Positions 28,454 through 38,119 of a stretch of DNA of 64,000 nt are shown here, piece after piece (within the stretch, counting starts at the first letter, position 1; each line of letters begins with the position of its first letter). Both the position numbers and the translations under genes were made by a program. The notes under the pieces were generated by a model. That model saw only the letters and a list, made by a program, of their open reading frames with translations. It was not told the DNA's origin and did not search any database. This DNA is from JBDHBD01 sp039586095 (GTDB lineage: Bacteria; Gemmatimonadota; Gemmatimonadetes; Palauibacterales; Palauibacteraceae). The stretch covers positions 18,621-82,620 of the forward strand of contig JBDHLB010000015.1 in assembly GCA_039586095.1 (NCBI GenBank), given 5' to 3'.

Positions 28454-29994
28454 TCGAGCGCTCGTACGACGTCGTGATCGTGGGCTCGGGCGCCGGCGGC
28501 GGCACCGTGGCCGCCGAACTCGTACCGCTGGTGGCGGACGGCCGCAGGGTCCTTCTTCTCGAGCAAGGAGCTCGGCTCGAACCCGCCGAGTTCACCGGAC
28601 GTGAAATCGAGATGGCCGACGCGCTCTACGAAGAGGGGGGAGCGGTTCTGACAGGCGATGGAACGATGACGCTGGCCCTGGGCCGCACCTACGGCGGCTC
28701 CACGTCGGTGTACACGGGAACATCTCTTGTTGTCCCGGAACGTGTGATTCGAAGCTGGGCTGTACCGGATCTCGAGTATGAAGACGTTCGAAGCCGGTCA
28801 GCCAAGTACGCCGCTCAGAACAACGTTCATCTTCTGCCGCCCGAGGAGATCAACGAGAACAACCGGCTGTTTGTGGAGGGCTGCACCGGGATCGGTCTCG
28901 TGGCCGAGCAGTTTCCCGTCAACGTGAAGGGCTGCCGAGGCTCCAGTCTGTGCAACCTCGGTTGCCCGAACCAGGCGAAGCAGGGAACGGATCGAGTGCA
29001 ACTGCCCGCCGCCGAGCGGGGCGGCGTGGAGATCGTGACGCGGGCCGAGGTGGTTCGAGTAGAGGAGCGAGCTCTCGTCGTGAGGGTCCGCTCAACGCGA
29101 GAGGGCGACAAGGGCGGGCCATCCGAGTGGGCGCCAGGCGAGTACCGCGTGAAGGCCGGGATCGTGGTGGTGGCCGGGGGATCGATCGGAAGCTCAGCCC
29201 TGCTGCTGCGTTCACGGCTGCCCGCAGAGCTGCGGCGGCTGGGCGAGGGCTTCACATGCCACCCCGCGCACATCCTCGTGGCCGAGCACCCCAGCGAGAT
29301 CACGAACGATGTGGGTCACCCCAAGAGCTTTTATCTGGATCGGGCCGAGCAGGAGGGCTACGTGCTGGAGACGTGCATGTACTTCCCATTCGTCACGGCC
29401 AAGAACCTCACCGGATTCGGTCCGGACCACAGTCGGTTGATGCGGGCGTTCCGGCGACTGCAGATGATCCTGGTACTGGCCTGCGATCGCGCGGTGCCGG
29501 GGAACCGGATCACGGTGGACCGGGCCGGCCGACCCGTCGTCCACTACCGCTTCACACCACAGGTGGTTACGGCGCTCGTGCAGGCCACACGCACGTCGGC
29601 CCGGATCTTCTTTGCGGCCGGTGCAGAACGGGTGCATGCGCCATCGGCCAACCCTCCTCTGCTGGAGGCGCGGGACGCCGAGCGAGTGAACGCGCTCATC
29701 GATGAGCGCCACTTCCTGCCCGGCAAGATCTCGGTGTCGGCCGCCCATCTGATGGGGGGATGCGGGATGGGGTCCGGTCCGCGAGACTCCGTCACGGACG
29801 CATGGGGTCGTGTGCACGGCCTCCCGTGGCTTCGGGTCGCGGATTCGAGCCTGTTTGTCGATGCGCTACAGATCAATCCGTACCTGACCGTCATGGCGCT
29901 GGCGGACCGGGTGGCCGAGAAGATCCGCTATGAGGCGGCGGATCTGCTGGACGGGTGGCAGGCTGGAGACACTGGCGCGCCGGACGCCGTCTGA
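28450..29994 (+). CDS. GMC-family FAD-dependent oxidoreductase
   Basis: 514 residues. The N-terminal FAD-binding loop is VVIVGSGAGGGTVAAEL with LLLEQG, then a GRTYGGSTSVYTG motif. CNLGCPNQAKQ (about residue 170) is the conserved cysteine-containing segment of this bacterial GMC group. The C-terminal HLMGGCGMG and GLPWLRVADSSLFVDALQINPYLTVMALADRVAE carry the FAD contacts and active-site region. It probably oxidises an alcohol or sugar with electrons passed onward through a partner. Coupled to the small subunit by ATGA. Confidence 0.9.
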   Translation: MIERSYDVVIVGSGAGGGTVAAELVPLVADGRRVLLLEQGARLEPAEFTGREIEMADALYEEGGAVLTGDGTMTLALGRTYGGSTSVYTGTSLVVPERVIRSWAVPDLEYEDVRSRSAKYAAQNNVHLLPPEEINENNRLFVEGCTGIGLVAEQFPVNVKGCRGSSLCNLGCPNQAKQGTDRVQLPAAERGGVEIVTRAEVVRVEERALVVRVRSTREGDKGGPSEWAPGEYRVKAGIVVVAGGSIGSSALLLRSRLPAELRRLGEGFTCHPAHILVAEHPSEITNDVGHPKSFYLDRAEQEGYVLETCMYFPFVTAKNLTGFGPDHSRLMRAFRRLQMILVLACDRAVPGNRITVDRAGRPVVHYRFTPQVVTALVQATRTSARIFFAAGAERVHAPSANPPLLEARDAERVNALIDERHFLPGKISVSAAHLMGGCGMGSGPRDSVTDAWGRVHGLPWLRVADSSLFVDALQINPYLTVMALADRVAEKIRYEAADLLDGWQAGDTGAPDAV

Positions 29995-30066
29995 GCGCGA
30001 TCAAGGGCCGAGGGTGACCGTTTTGACCAGGTGGACCGGGTGGACGCAGTCGATCGGAGGCGATGC

Positions 30067-31818
30067 ATGAGAGAAAGCGGCGGACGCGCCGTGGTCCGCG
30101 CTCTGGAAGACGAGGGAGTGCCGTTCACGTTCGGGATTCCCGGCACACACAACATCGAGCTGTACGATGCCCTGGGCGAGTCGGAAGCGGTCACGCCCGT
30201 GCTCGTGACCGACGAGCAGAGTGCATCCTTCATGGCCGACGCCGTCTGGCGGTCGTCCGGCAAGATCGCGTGCGTGAACGTCGTACCCGGCGCCGGACTC
30301 ACCCACGCCCTCTCCGGGATCGCCGAAGCGTACATGGACAACGTGGCCATGCTCGTGCTCGGCTGCGGGATCCGCGCCGACACGGGTCTCGCGTACCAGC
30401 TCCACGACATCGATCAGATGACCCTCGCCGCCCCGGTCACCAAGGCCCAGCTTCGGCCCGAGAAGGGGGAAGACCTCTACGCCGTGGTCCGGCAGGCGTG
30501 TGCGATCGCCCGAGCAGGCGCCCCAGGGCCCGTGTTCGTCGAAGTGCCTGCCGACCTGTATCTGATCCCGCACGCGACGGCCGAACTCGACCCGCAAGCT
30601 TGGGCGCCGATCGCACCGCCCGACGTGGACCCGGACGACGTCGAGGAGGTGGCCCGCATCCTGATGGCGGCGGAGAGGACCCTGTTGTACCTGGGGCTTG
30701 GGGCCGCCGCAGCAGGAACCGAAGCCCTCGTCCGCCTGGCCGAGACCCTCGAGGGGCCGGTCGCGACCACATTTCAGGGCAAGGGCGTGTTCCCCGAGAG
30801 CCACCCGCTGTGGTTGTGGCCTGGCTTCGGGGATGCCGCGCCCAAGTTCGTGCGGGATGTGGTGAGACACTGCGACGCGACGTTGGCCGTCGGATGCCGG
30901 TTCAGCGAGGTGGCCACAGGGAGCTACGGGATCGAACCACCCCGTCCCCTGATCCACGTGGACATCGAGCCGGAGGTCCTGGGTCGCAACTTCGAGACCG
31001 ATCTCGAAGTGACCGCGGATGCGACGACCTTCGTCTCGCTGTTGGTAGAGCGGTTGGCCACCTCGGGCGCGGGCGGCCGGAATCCAGAGTTCCGCACGCA
31101 GCTCTTTCAGGGCCACCAGAAAGTGATCGACCGGTGGCTGGGAATGAAGCTACGCGAGCGCCCGCGTGACGGGGGTGTCTCTCCCCCGCGCCTTCTGAAG
31201 GCCCTGCAGACCCGCTTCGGGCCGGAAGCGATCTTCACCACGGACAGCGGCAACGGGACGTTTCTCGGTGTGGAATGCCTGCGGCTGGATGCACCCGGCC
31301 ACTTTTTGGCGCCCGTCGACTACTCGTGCATGGGATACAGCGTTCCCGCGGCCATCGGTGCGGCGCTCGCCTGTGAGGAGAGCCAGGCGATCGCTCTGGC
31401 CGGGGACGGCGCGTTCCTGATGACCGGTCTCGAGTTGCTTACCGCAGCCGGACGCGGGCTCCCGGTGCTGGTGCTGGTGCTCCGCGACCGGGAACTGGCC
31501 CAGATCGCACAGTTCCAGAACGTCGCGCTGGGTCGCAAGGTAGCGAGCGAGTTGCCCGACTACGACCTGGCGACGGTGTGCCGCGGCCTCGGCGTGGAGT
31601 GCATTGCGTTGGGATCCGACGAAGAGATCGGCGCGGCGCTCGAGGGTGCCCATGCCGTCCTACGCGAGGGTCGGCCCGCTGTGGTCGACGTGGCGATCGA
31701 CTATTCGCGCAAGACGTACTTCACGCGCGGTGTGGTGAGAACGAACCTGCTGCGCCTGCCCTGGCGGGAACGACTTCGCATGGTGGGCCGGGGGCTGGCG
31801 CGCCGGGTCACTGGCTGA
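30067..31818 (+). CDS. Thiamine-diphosphate-dependent enzyme (acetolactate synthase/decarboxylase superfamily)
   Basis: 583 residues from the ATG at 30067 (GGAGG six bases before). The three-domain ThDP fold is complete: the catalytic Glu is in VTDE50QSASF, the central domain includes GPVATTFQGKGVFPE, and the ThDP motif begins G446DG. Where acetolactate synthases have NN at the end of this motif, this protein has RD (VLVLRDRELAQI); the Asp may still bind the metal. The exact reaction (carboligase or 2-oxoacid decarboxylase) is not decidable from sequence. It lies 72 nt after the GMC gene, possibly in the same operon. Confidence 0.88.
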   Translation: MRESGGRAVVRALEDEGVPFTFGIPGTHNIELYDALGESEAVTPVLVTDEQSASFMADAVWRSSGKIACVNVVPGAGLTHALSGIAEAYMDNVAMLVLGCGIRADTGLAYQLHDIDQMTLAAPVTKAQLRPEKGEDLYAVVRQACAIARAGAPGPVFVEVPADLYLIPHATAELDPQAWAPIAPPDVDPDDVEEVARILMAAERTLLYLGLGAAAAGTEALVRLAETLEGPVATTFQGKGVFPESHPLWLWPGFGDAAPKFVRDVVRHCDATLAVGCRFSEVATGSYGIEPPRPLIHVDIEPEVLGRNFETDLEVTADATTFVSLLVERLATSGAGGRNPEFRTQLFQGHQKVIDRWLGMKLRERPRDGGVSPPRLLKALQTRFGPEAIFTTDSGNGTFLGVECLRLDAPGHFLAPVDYSCMGYSVPAAIGAALACEESQAIALAGDGAFLMTGLELLTAAGRGLPVLVLVLRDRELAQIAQFQNVALGRKVASELPDYDLATVCRGLGVECIALGSDEEIGAALEGAHAVLREGRPAVVDVAIDYSRKTYFTRGVVRTNLLRLPWRERLRMVGRGLARRVTG

Positions 31819-31823
31819 CGGCG

Positions 31824-31843
31824 GGCCGCCATCGCTAGCGGCC
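31824..31843. repeat. Hairpin between convergent genes
   Basis: GGCCGC (31824-31829) pairs with GCGGCC (31838-31843) around an 8-nt loop, between the ThDP enzyme and the convergent lipoprotein gene. There is no T-tract; a possible weak bidirectional terminator. Confidence 0.35.
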
Positions 31844-31873
31844 TGCGTTGGCCGAGTCTGTCGTGACGAAACG

Positions 31874-32392
31874 CTAGCGGCAGTCGTCGCTGAACAGGTC
31901 GACGTCCGCAGTCAGCTCGCCGTTCGCGTTGATTGTCGTGTGCGTGACCGCATGCACGAGCTGGTTGTTGCCGGGCCCCTGTCCGATGATGCGGAAGTTG
32001 TTCACCTCCGTGGCCACGATGGGATAGCCGCTGCCGGACACGTTCTGGGTCGATCGCGTCACGCCCGTCCCGCGAAACTTCGTTCCGGTCGTGCGCCCGA
32101 CGCCCCCCACCCCCATCGGTTGAAAATGGAAGGACGCATGGAAGCCGCCGTTTCCGTCCGGCGCGACACGGACCCGCACGTGAAGCGTGCCGGCCAGGTC
32201 GACGATTTCGCCCGAGTTGCACACGATGGCGATTCCGGAGAACGGTTCTTTGACGCTGGTGGCCGCCACATCGCTCGCCGTGGCCACTTCCGGCACGAAT
32301 AGACCTTCCGGACTGCGGGTGCCCTGATCGCAGCCCAGAAGGAAGGCTGCCACCGCAGCCACGGATGCTACCCAGGTCGCACGAGACCGCAT
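31874..32392 (-). CDS. Lipoprotein of unknown function (172 aa)
   Basis: Start at the ATG at 32392 with GGAGG just upstream; earlier in-frame codons lack homology-like content. The signal peptide ends FLLG-C. The mature part is Gly/Thr/Asn-rich and beta-prone (GTLHVRVRVAPDGNGGF, NNFRIIGQGPGNNQLVH, ANGELTADVDLFSDDC), with two further Cys residues (IVCNSGE and a C-terminal Cys) that could form a disulfide. The family is not recognised. Divergent from the membrane kinase. Confidence 0.75.
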   Translation of the reverse strand: MRSRATWVASVAAVAAFLLGCDQGTRSPEGLFVPEVATASDVAATSVKEPFSGIAIVCNSGEIVDLAGTLHVRVRVAPDGNGGFHASFHFQPMGVGGVGRTTGTKFRGTGVTRSTQNVSGSGYPIVATEVNNFRIIGQGPGNNQLVHAVTHTTINANGELTADVDLFSDDCR

Positions 32393-32575
32393 CGCTCCTC
32401 CGTCGTTCGAACTGTGTGGGCGTCGTCCGACACCGTCTGATCGCGATGGGGGGACGCGCCCAACATGCAAGACCGAGTCGGATATGGGAAGGCGGCCGTC
32501 TGTCACCGGAACCGCGAAGGCGTAGCTGAAACCCGACTTGCTCCTTAGTATCCAAAGGACGCAGGAGGCTGCGCA

Positions 32576-34195
32576 GTGACGACGGTGCCCAGTGAAGCCG
32601 GCACGGGCGGCGTCCCGAAAACGGCGCTCTTCCGCACCAGCGCCACGCTCGAACAGGAGTTCCGGGACCTCCTCCTCCGGCGGTCACGCCTCATCTTTGT
32701 GCTCGGTCTCGCGATCAGCGTGGTGATGATCGGCGTGGCCCGCCTCGTCATCGTTCAGCCCAACCTCTTCTTGGAGAGCCTCGGTCTCGCGCGCGCCGAA
32801 TGGGCGTTCGATGCGCTTCACCTGCTTTCGTTCGCTCTCGCCCTCGCTTCCACATTCGTCGGTAACCCCACGGCGGAGCGTCTGGAAGGGACCGTGCTGG
32901 CGACTATCGCGCTGAACGTGGTCGTCGGACACTTCAGCATGGGGGGAACGCTGGACCCCGACTACCCACCCGCTCTCGGCGCGGCTCTGATGCTCTTCGT
33001 CCCGGCTGCGGTGATCCCCTGGCGGACACGCTATCAGATCTGGCTCGGCGTGGTGACGGTCCTCGCCTTCGTGCTTGCGCACGCGCTTGCCTACTCGCTC
33101 TCGTCGTGGGGTGCCTCGTATTGGGCCGCGGCGGGGGGCACGGAGGCGTTTCGCGACAGTCTTGTCATCACGTCACTGGGGCTGGCCATCCTCGCCGGCA
33201 CGTCCGTGCTCGTGACCGACACGCTCTACAGCATGCGCAAGCGGACCCAGCAGGCGCGGATACTCGGCAGCTATCTGGTACGACGGGAGATCGGCCGCGG
33301 GGGCATGGGCAGAGTCTACGTCGCACAGCATGCCATGATGGTTCGTCCGGCGGCTGTGAAGGTTCTCGACCGGGGCGGCGGGCTTACGGAAGAGGCGCTC
33401 GCCCGTTTCGAGCGCGAAGTGCAACTGTCCTCGAGGCTGACGCACCCGAATACGATTACGATCTATGACTACGGGCGTGCGGCCGACAACACGTTCTACT
33501 ACGCGATGGAGCTGCTGGAGGGCCAGGACCTCGAGAAGCTCGTACGCCAGTACGGCCCGGTTCCGGCCGAGCGGGCGGGGTATCTGCTCATGCAGGTATG
33601 CGGCTCACTGGCCGAGGCTCACGACCGCGGGATCGTACACCGCGATCTGAAGCCTTCCAACATCTTCGTGACGAATCAGGGCTGTATCTGCGACTTCGTG
33701 AAGGTGCTGGACTTCGGCATCGCGAAGCAGCTCGAGGTGGAAGGTGAGGGCGAGATCACGAGGGCGGGCTTCGTGGTAGGTACGCCGATGTACATGGCAC
33801 CGGAGTCGGCGTTGTGCCCGGAGCGAGTCGACGCCCGGACCGACATCTACAGTCTCGGCGCCGTGGCGTATTGGATGCTGACCGGCAAGCCGCCGTTCAC
33901 CGAGGATTCGCCCCTCGCGATCATCGCGAGTCACCTCCGCTCGATTCCCATTCCGCCCTCTGAGCTGGCGGAGGAGGAGGTTCCGCCGGCCCTGGACGCG
34001 GTTGTACTGAGATGTCTCGAGAAGGAGCCCGAAGATCGCTTCGCGTCGGCGCGCGAGTTGAAGCACGCCTTGGGAAGAATCACGTACGGGCAGCCATGGA
34101 CGGCGGAGCGAGCAGGGCAGTGGTGGGTGACGCATCGTCCGGAAGAAGCGCCGCCCGGATTCGCGATCGAGACCCCACCGGACCCCTTCGTCTGA
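32576..34195 (+). CDS. Membrane-anchored Ser/Thr protein kinase
   Basis: 539 residues; GTG start after GCAGGAGG. About six hydrophobic helices occupy residues 38-212, followed by a kinase domain with GRGGMGRVY, AVKVLDR, HRDLKPSNIF, LDFGIAK and GTPMYMAPES, so the catalytic residues are complete. The order (membrane domain N-terminal, kinase C-terminal) is reversed relative to PknB-like kinases and suggests a membrane-sensing input. The next gene encodes an outer-membrane protein 14 nt downstream, so the kinase probably heads an envelope-related operon. Confidence 0.92.
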   Translation: MTTVPSEAGTGGVPKTALFRTSATLEQEFRDLLLRRSRLIFVLGLAISVVMIGVARLVIVQPNLFLESLGLARAEWAFDALHLLSFALALASTFVGNPTAERLEGTVLATIALNVVVGHFSMGGTLDPDYPPALGAALMLFVPAAVIPWRTRYQIWLGVVTVLAFVLAHALAYSLSSWGASYWAAAGGTEAFRDSLVITSLGLAILAGTSVLVTDTLYSMRKRTQQARILGSYLVRREIGRGGMGRVYVAQHAMMVRPAAVKVLDRGGGLTEEALARFEREVQLSSRLTHPNTITIYDYGRAADNTFYYAMELLEGQDLEKLVRQYGPVPAERAGYLLMQVCGSLAEAHDRGIVHRDLKPSNIFVTNQGCICDFVKVLDFGIAKQLEVEGEGEITRAGFVVGTPMYMAPESALCPERVDARTDIYSLGAVAYWMLTGKPPFTEDSPLAIIASHLRSIPIPPSELAEEEVPPALDAVVLRCLEKEPEDRFASARELKHALGRITYGQPWTAERAGQWWVTHRPEEAPPGFAIETPPDPFV

Positions 34196-34209
34196 GTGCC
34201 GGCGATACC

Positions 34210-35100
34210 ATGAATTCCGGCCGCCGCCTGGCGCTGGTCGCTCTTTTCCTGACGTTCGCGTGTCCTCTCTCGGGAGCCGCCCAGGCCGTCCCTGTTGTCG
34301 GCCTCGATGTGGCACTGCGCACCAGAAGCGTGTGGCGTGGCATCACCCGACACGACAGCCCGGTACTGCAAACGGATGCTCTTCTCAGCTACTGGAGTCG
34401 GGAGCTGAGCGTCACGGCAGGCGCGTGGGGCAACATTGCCTTCTCCGCCGCTGACTCGAGCGGCGTGGGTTTCGGACAGGAGTTTCTGGGCGAGTCCAAC
34501 GTCTGGTTAGAGCTGGCAGGCACTGTCGGGCCCGCGCTGCTATCGGGCGGATGGATAGGGCGCTTTTTCAGGACGGAAGGTGCGGTGGGGCCCGCCGCCG
34601 ACCTGACAAACACGCACGAGCTGTACGTTAGGGTGGAGTTCCCGACGCTCCCGGTGCTGGCTCCGCGCCTCGCGATCTATCACGACATCGATGCGGTGCG
34701 GGGAGTCTACCTGGAGCCCGGGCTTACGGTTCGGGTCCCTGTGTGGGCCGGCCTTCTGTTTCCCGCAGGATCGCTCCGGCTGGGGGCCGCGGCGGGTGTC
34801 AGCTTCGGGCAGGCGCTCGATCGCGAGACCGCAGGAACCGACGGGCTCGGATACTACGCCGGATCGGGGCTGACCCACCTGGACTTCTCGGCGGAGATAA
34901 CGGTCGGACGCATCCCTCTGGGCGTCTTCGATGCGGCGGTACACCTGGAGCTGCTGCACGTCCAGTTCAACCGGGATCCAGGAACGAAGCTCACGGACGC
35001 TCAAGGCGAAGAGCGAGACGTCAACGTGTGGGTTGGCGTCGTGGTCAGCCTGCTGGGTCCGCAGTGCCGGCCGGCAGATCGGATCTGCGCGCATGAGTAG
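34210..35100 (+). CDS. TorF-like outer-membrane protein
   Basis: 296 residues with a signal peptide (cleavage near SGAAQA) and alternating beta-strand sequence. The start VVGLDVALRTRSVWRGITRHDSPVLQTD (split family motif R-x-R-G near the N-terminus) and repeated aromatic strand ends resemble the TorF/putative-porin family of small barrels. It lacks a terminal Phe; the C-terminus ends in a Cys-containing tail (QCRPADRICAHE), which is odd for a barrel. It overlaps the ceramidase gene by 8 nt. Confidence 0.65.
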   Translation: MNSGRRLALVALFLTFACPLSGAAQAVPVVGLDVALRTRSVWRGITRHDSPVLQTDALLSYWSRELSVTAGAWGNIAFSAADSSGVGFGQEFLGESNVWLELAGTVGPALLSGGWIGRFFRTEGAVGPAADLTNTHELYVRVEFPTLPVLAPRLAIYHDIDAVRGVYLEPGLTVRVPVWAGLLFPAGSLRLGAAAGVSFGQALDRETAGTDGLGYYAGSGLTHLDFSAEITVGRIPLGVFDAAVHLELLHVQFNRDPGTKLTDAQGEERDVNVWVGVVVSLLGPQCRPADRICAHE

Positions 35101-37219
35101 GCAGACGGGGGCGTGCTCGCGGGCGGCCTTCCTCCTTGTCGCTCTGAGCGCAGCGTCGGCGGCAGGATGCGCCTCCACGCCCCAAGCCGTGCCTCTCCCG
35201 ACCCCTCGGTCGCCACCTCCGGTCCCTCGACCGGGCGATGGTCTGCGCGCTGGCTTCGCCAGGGTCGACATTACACCGCCGCCCGGCATGGGCGTCGCGG
35301 GAATCTCTTTCGAAGGGCAGCAGATTGCCGGCTTCCGACATCGACTGTACGCGCGGGCAATGCTTCTCGAGGATGCTCGCGGAGAGCGCATCGCCTTCGT
35401 GGTCGTGGATCTTTTGAACGTCGCACCCCAACTGCATCGACGAACGGCCGAGCTGCTCGCAGCAGCCGGCACCGGTATCGGCGCGGATCGACTGCTGGTC
35501 GCGGCGACACACACGCACGCCGCTCCCGGCAACTTCTACGAGGTGCGGCAATACAACGAGAGCGCCACACCGGTCTCGGGCTATGACGCCGCGTGGGTCG
35601 ACTTCCTCGTCCGTCGGTTTGCGAAGGCCGTCAAACTCGCACACGACGATCTTCAGCCGGCTCGTGCCGCCTGGGGAGCCATCCGCGTGCCGGGGGTCAC
35701 GCGCAACCGAAGCTACGGGGCCTTTCTCCGGAATCCCGAGCCGCGGCCCGGGACCGTGGACGATACGCTCCGGATGCTCAGGGTAGACCAGTGTCCAGGT
35801 GATCGTGCAACCTGTCGGGCCAGGGGCGCCTTCAGCGTGTTCGCCGTGCATGGCACCGGCAACACGGCGGTGACCGACCTGATGGATGGGGACGTGCAGT
35901 CTCTCGTGGCGCGAGGCGTGGAGCGCCACATGGACTCGATCAACGCTCCCGACCGTCAGGAGGGTTTCCAGCTGGGGTCCGTTCACCTGTTCGCCAACGG
36001 AGCCTCGGGCGACGTCTCGCCCGTCTACGACCCCGACAGCCGCTGTCAAACGCATCAGCGGTACGAGCTGGGCCGGAGGCCCGGAGGACCGCGCACGCCA
36101 CCCGCGCCGGAGGAATGGCGCATCCCCGAGGATGCCGTCACACACTGTCGACGGCTGGCTCGTGCCTCCATGCAGCGTGTCGGGGATATCCTCACGCGGG
36201 CAGCCAGCGCCCTGTACGACTCGCTGGGAACCAGGCTCTCGGCGACTCTGCGGGTCGAGCGAGCCTTTACGACTTTGCATTTGAAAGAGGTCGACGGGTC
36301 CTATCCGCTCTGCCGGGACCCGCTGACGGGAACGGCCAGCTGGGGCGGTTCGGAAGATGCCCGCACTCGCCTGCACGAATGGAAGTTCCTGGGGCTCATC
36401 TCCTCGGGGATCGAGGAGGGGGCCGTCTCCCTGCGCGTCGGCGATAACTCCACTCGCTGTCATGGGGCCAAGAAGATCGGGCTGGGCGGACTTCAGAGGC
36501 TGTTCGTCGGCGAGCACGGCTTTCCGGAGTACGCGCAGTTATCCATGGTACGGGTCGGCTCGACGCTTCTCTCCGCTGTGCCGTGGGAGATCACTACGGC
36601 GCTGGGCGCGCGCATCAAACGAGAAGTGAAGGAGACCGGGCCCGGCGGGATCGAGCACGTCGCGATCGTGAGCCTGACCAACGGATACGTTCAGTACGCC
36701 ACGACGCCTGAGGAGTATGCCGCTCAACATTACGAGGGAGGATCGACGATCTACGGGCCCAACACGGCGCCGCTCATACAGGACCGGCTCGTCATGCTCG
36801 CCTCGAGCCTGCGCCAGGGTGCTCCGATGGTCCACGTCGGAGAGCTGCTCGCCTACCCGGGGCCGACGCGCACGTACCTGCGACCGCGCACCGCCGGTCC
36901 GCCGCCGGAGAGAATCGACCGGCGCATCGAATCGCTCGTGTGCTCCGGCGGGTGGCTGACCGCGAGCTGGATCGATCTGCACCCGGGTCGGCTCGTGCCG
37001 GCGGACGGTCAGCTTCTGGAAATCCGGGTTGACGGTCGAGCCGTCGCGTGGGACGATCACCGCCACGTCGAGGTGCGCGCCACGAAGGACAGGGGATCGA
37101 GCGGGTACGAGTGGGAGGTTCACTGGACACCGATAGAATGGCCTGAGGGCCGTCCGGAGCTCGTGCTCCTGGCCCGGCCGGGATTGGACGAGGTGCGCGG
37201 CCTCTGCCCCGGAGACTAA
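35093..37219 (+). CDS. Neutral/alkaline ceramidase-family lipoprotein
   Basis: 708 residues from the ATG at 35093, which overlaps the stop of the preceding barrel gene. The signal ends SAAG-C (lipobox). The family's conserved N-terminal block is present: LRAGFARVDITPPPGMGVAG, then RLYARAMLLED, VVVDLLNVAP and the zinc-binding AATHTHAAPGNF. The C-terminal region (LTNGYVQYATTPEEYAAQHYEGGST split) is also typical. Homologues hydrolyse ceramide to sphingosine and fatty acid outside the cytoplasm. The substrate here could be ceramide or another N-acyl lipid. Confidence 0.88.
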   Translation: MSRQTGACSRAAFLLVALSAASAAGCASTPQAVPLPTPRSPPPVPRPGDGLRAGFARVDITPPPGMGVAGISFEGQQIAGFRHRLYARAMLLEDARGERIAFVVVDLLNVAPQLHRRTAELLAAAGTGIGADRLLVAATHTHAAPGNFYEVRQYNESATPVSGYDAAWVDFLVRRFAKAVKLAHDDLQPARAAWGAIRVPGVTRNRSYGAFLRNPEPRPGTVDDTLRMLRVDQCPGDRATCRARGAFSVFAVHGTGNTAVTDLMDGDVQSLVARGVERHMDSINAPDRQEGFQLGSVHLFANGASGDVSPVYDPDSRCQTHQRYELGRRPGGPRTPPAPEEWRIPEDAVTHCRRLARASMQRVGDILTRAASALYDSLGTRLSATLRVERAFTTLHLKEVDGSYPLCRDPLTGTASWGGSEDARTRLHEWKFLGLISSGIEEGAVSLRVGDNSTRCHGAKKIGLGGLQRLFVGEHGFPEYAQLSMVRVGSTLLSAVPWEITTALGARIKREVKETGPGGIEHVAIVSLTNGYVQYATTPEEYAAQHYEGGSTIYGPNTAPLIQDRLVMLASSLRQGAPMVHVGELLAYPGPTRTYLRPRTAGPPPERIDRRIESLVCSGGWLTASWIDLHPGRLVPADGQLLEIRVDGRAVAWDDHRHVEVRATKDRGSSGYEWEVHWTPIEWPEGRPELVLLARPGLDEVRGLCPGD

Positions 37220-37275
37220 GCCGCCAGGTCGGGCAGTCGATTCAGTCGGTGAGCGTCAGCAAGAGAGGATCCGAA

Positions 37276-38085
37276 ATGACGAACCACATATGCGTGACGT
37301 GCGGCGTCCAATACGCCGAGTCGGAAGAGCCGCCCGATCACTGCGCGATCTGCGAGGATGAGCGGCAGTACGTGGGATGGAACGGCCAGCAGTGGACGAC
37401 CCTGGCGGAGCTGCGGGTCACTCATCGCAATCGGTTCGTCGAGATGGAAGATGATCTGTTTCGGATCGGGACCGTGCCTCACTTCGGGATCGCCCAGCAC
37501 GCCTACCTCGTGCGCTCGCCTTCCGGCAACGTTCTGTGGGATTGTGTGTCGCTGGTCGACGAGCCGACGATCGAAGAAGTGAACGAGCACGGCGGCATTT
37601 CAGCGATCGCCATCTCGCACCCGCATTACTACGCGTCGATGGTGGACTGGAGTCGCGCCTTTGGCCGCGCGCCCATTTACCTGCACGCCGCCGATCGGGA
37701 GTGGGTCATGCGACCCGACAGCGCCCTCGTCCCGTGGGACGGTGAGAGCCACGAACTGTGGGACGGGCTGACACTCGTTCACGCTGGCGGACATTTCGCC
37801 GGGGGCGCGATGCTTCACTGGCCCGACGGGGCCGACGGGAAGGGCGTCCTGCTCCCGGGCGACATCATTCAGGTCGTTCATGATCGACAATGGGTAAGCT
37901 GGATGTACAGCTATCCCAACCTTATTCCGCTGGCAGCATCGGAGGTGCGACGCGTCGTTGACGCGGTCGAGCCGTACGATTTCGATCGTATTTACAGCCC
38001 GTGGGCAGAGCGCATCGTGATGGGCAATGCGAAAGAGGTTGTCAGACGATCGGCGGACCGCTACCTGAAAGCCCTGAAAGGCTAG
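37276..38085 (+). CDS. Metallo-beta-lactamase-fold protein with N-terminal zinc ribbon
   Basis: 269 residues from the ATG at 37276 (AGAGAGG upstream); a GTG 27 nt earlier is less likely. The N-terminus has two CxxC pairs (CVTC and CAIC) forming a probable rubredoxin-like zinc ribbon. The rest is an MBL fold, but the usual HxHxDH is reduced to SHPHYYASM, with later GGHFAGG and LLPGDII retained. It may bind one metal or have lost hydrolase activity. Lies 34 nt before the cyclic-DPG-synthetase-like gene, likely cotranscribed. Confidence 0.8.
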   Translation: MTNHICVTCGVQYAESEEPPDHCAICEDERQYVGWNGQQWTTLAELRVTHRNRFVEMEDDLFRIGTVPHFGIAQHAYLVRSPSGNVLWDCVSLVDEPTIEEVNEHGGISAIAISHPHYYASMVDWSRAFGRAPIYLHAADREWVMRPDSALVPWDGESHELWDGLTLVHAGGHFAGGAMLHWPDGADGKGVLLPGDIIQVVHDRQWVSWMYSYPNLIPLAASEVRRVVDAVEPYDFDRIYSPWAERIVMGNAKEVVRRSADRYLKALKG

Positions 38086-38119
38086 AGTGATCGAATGCTG
38101 AGGAGAGTGGAGAGGGTCG

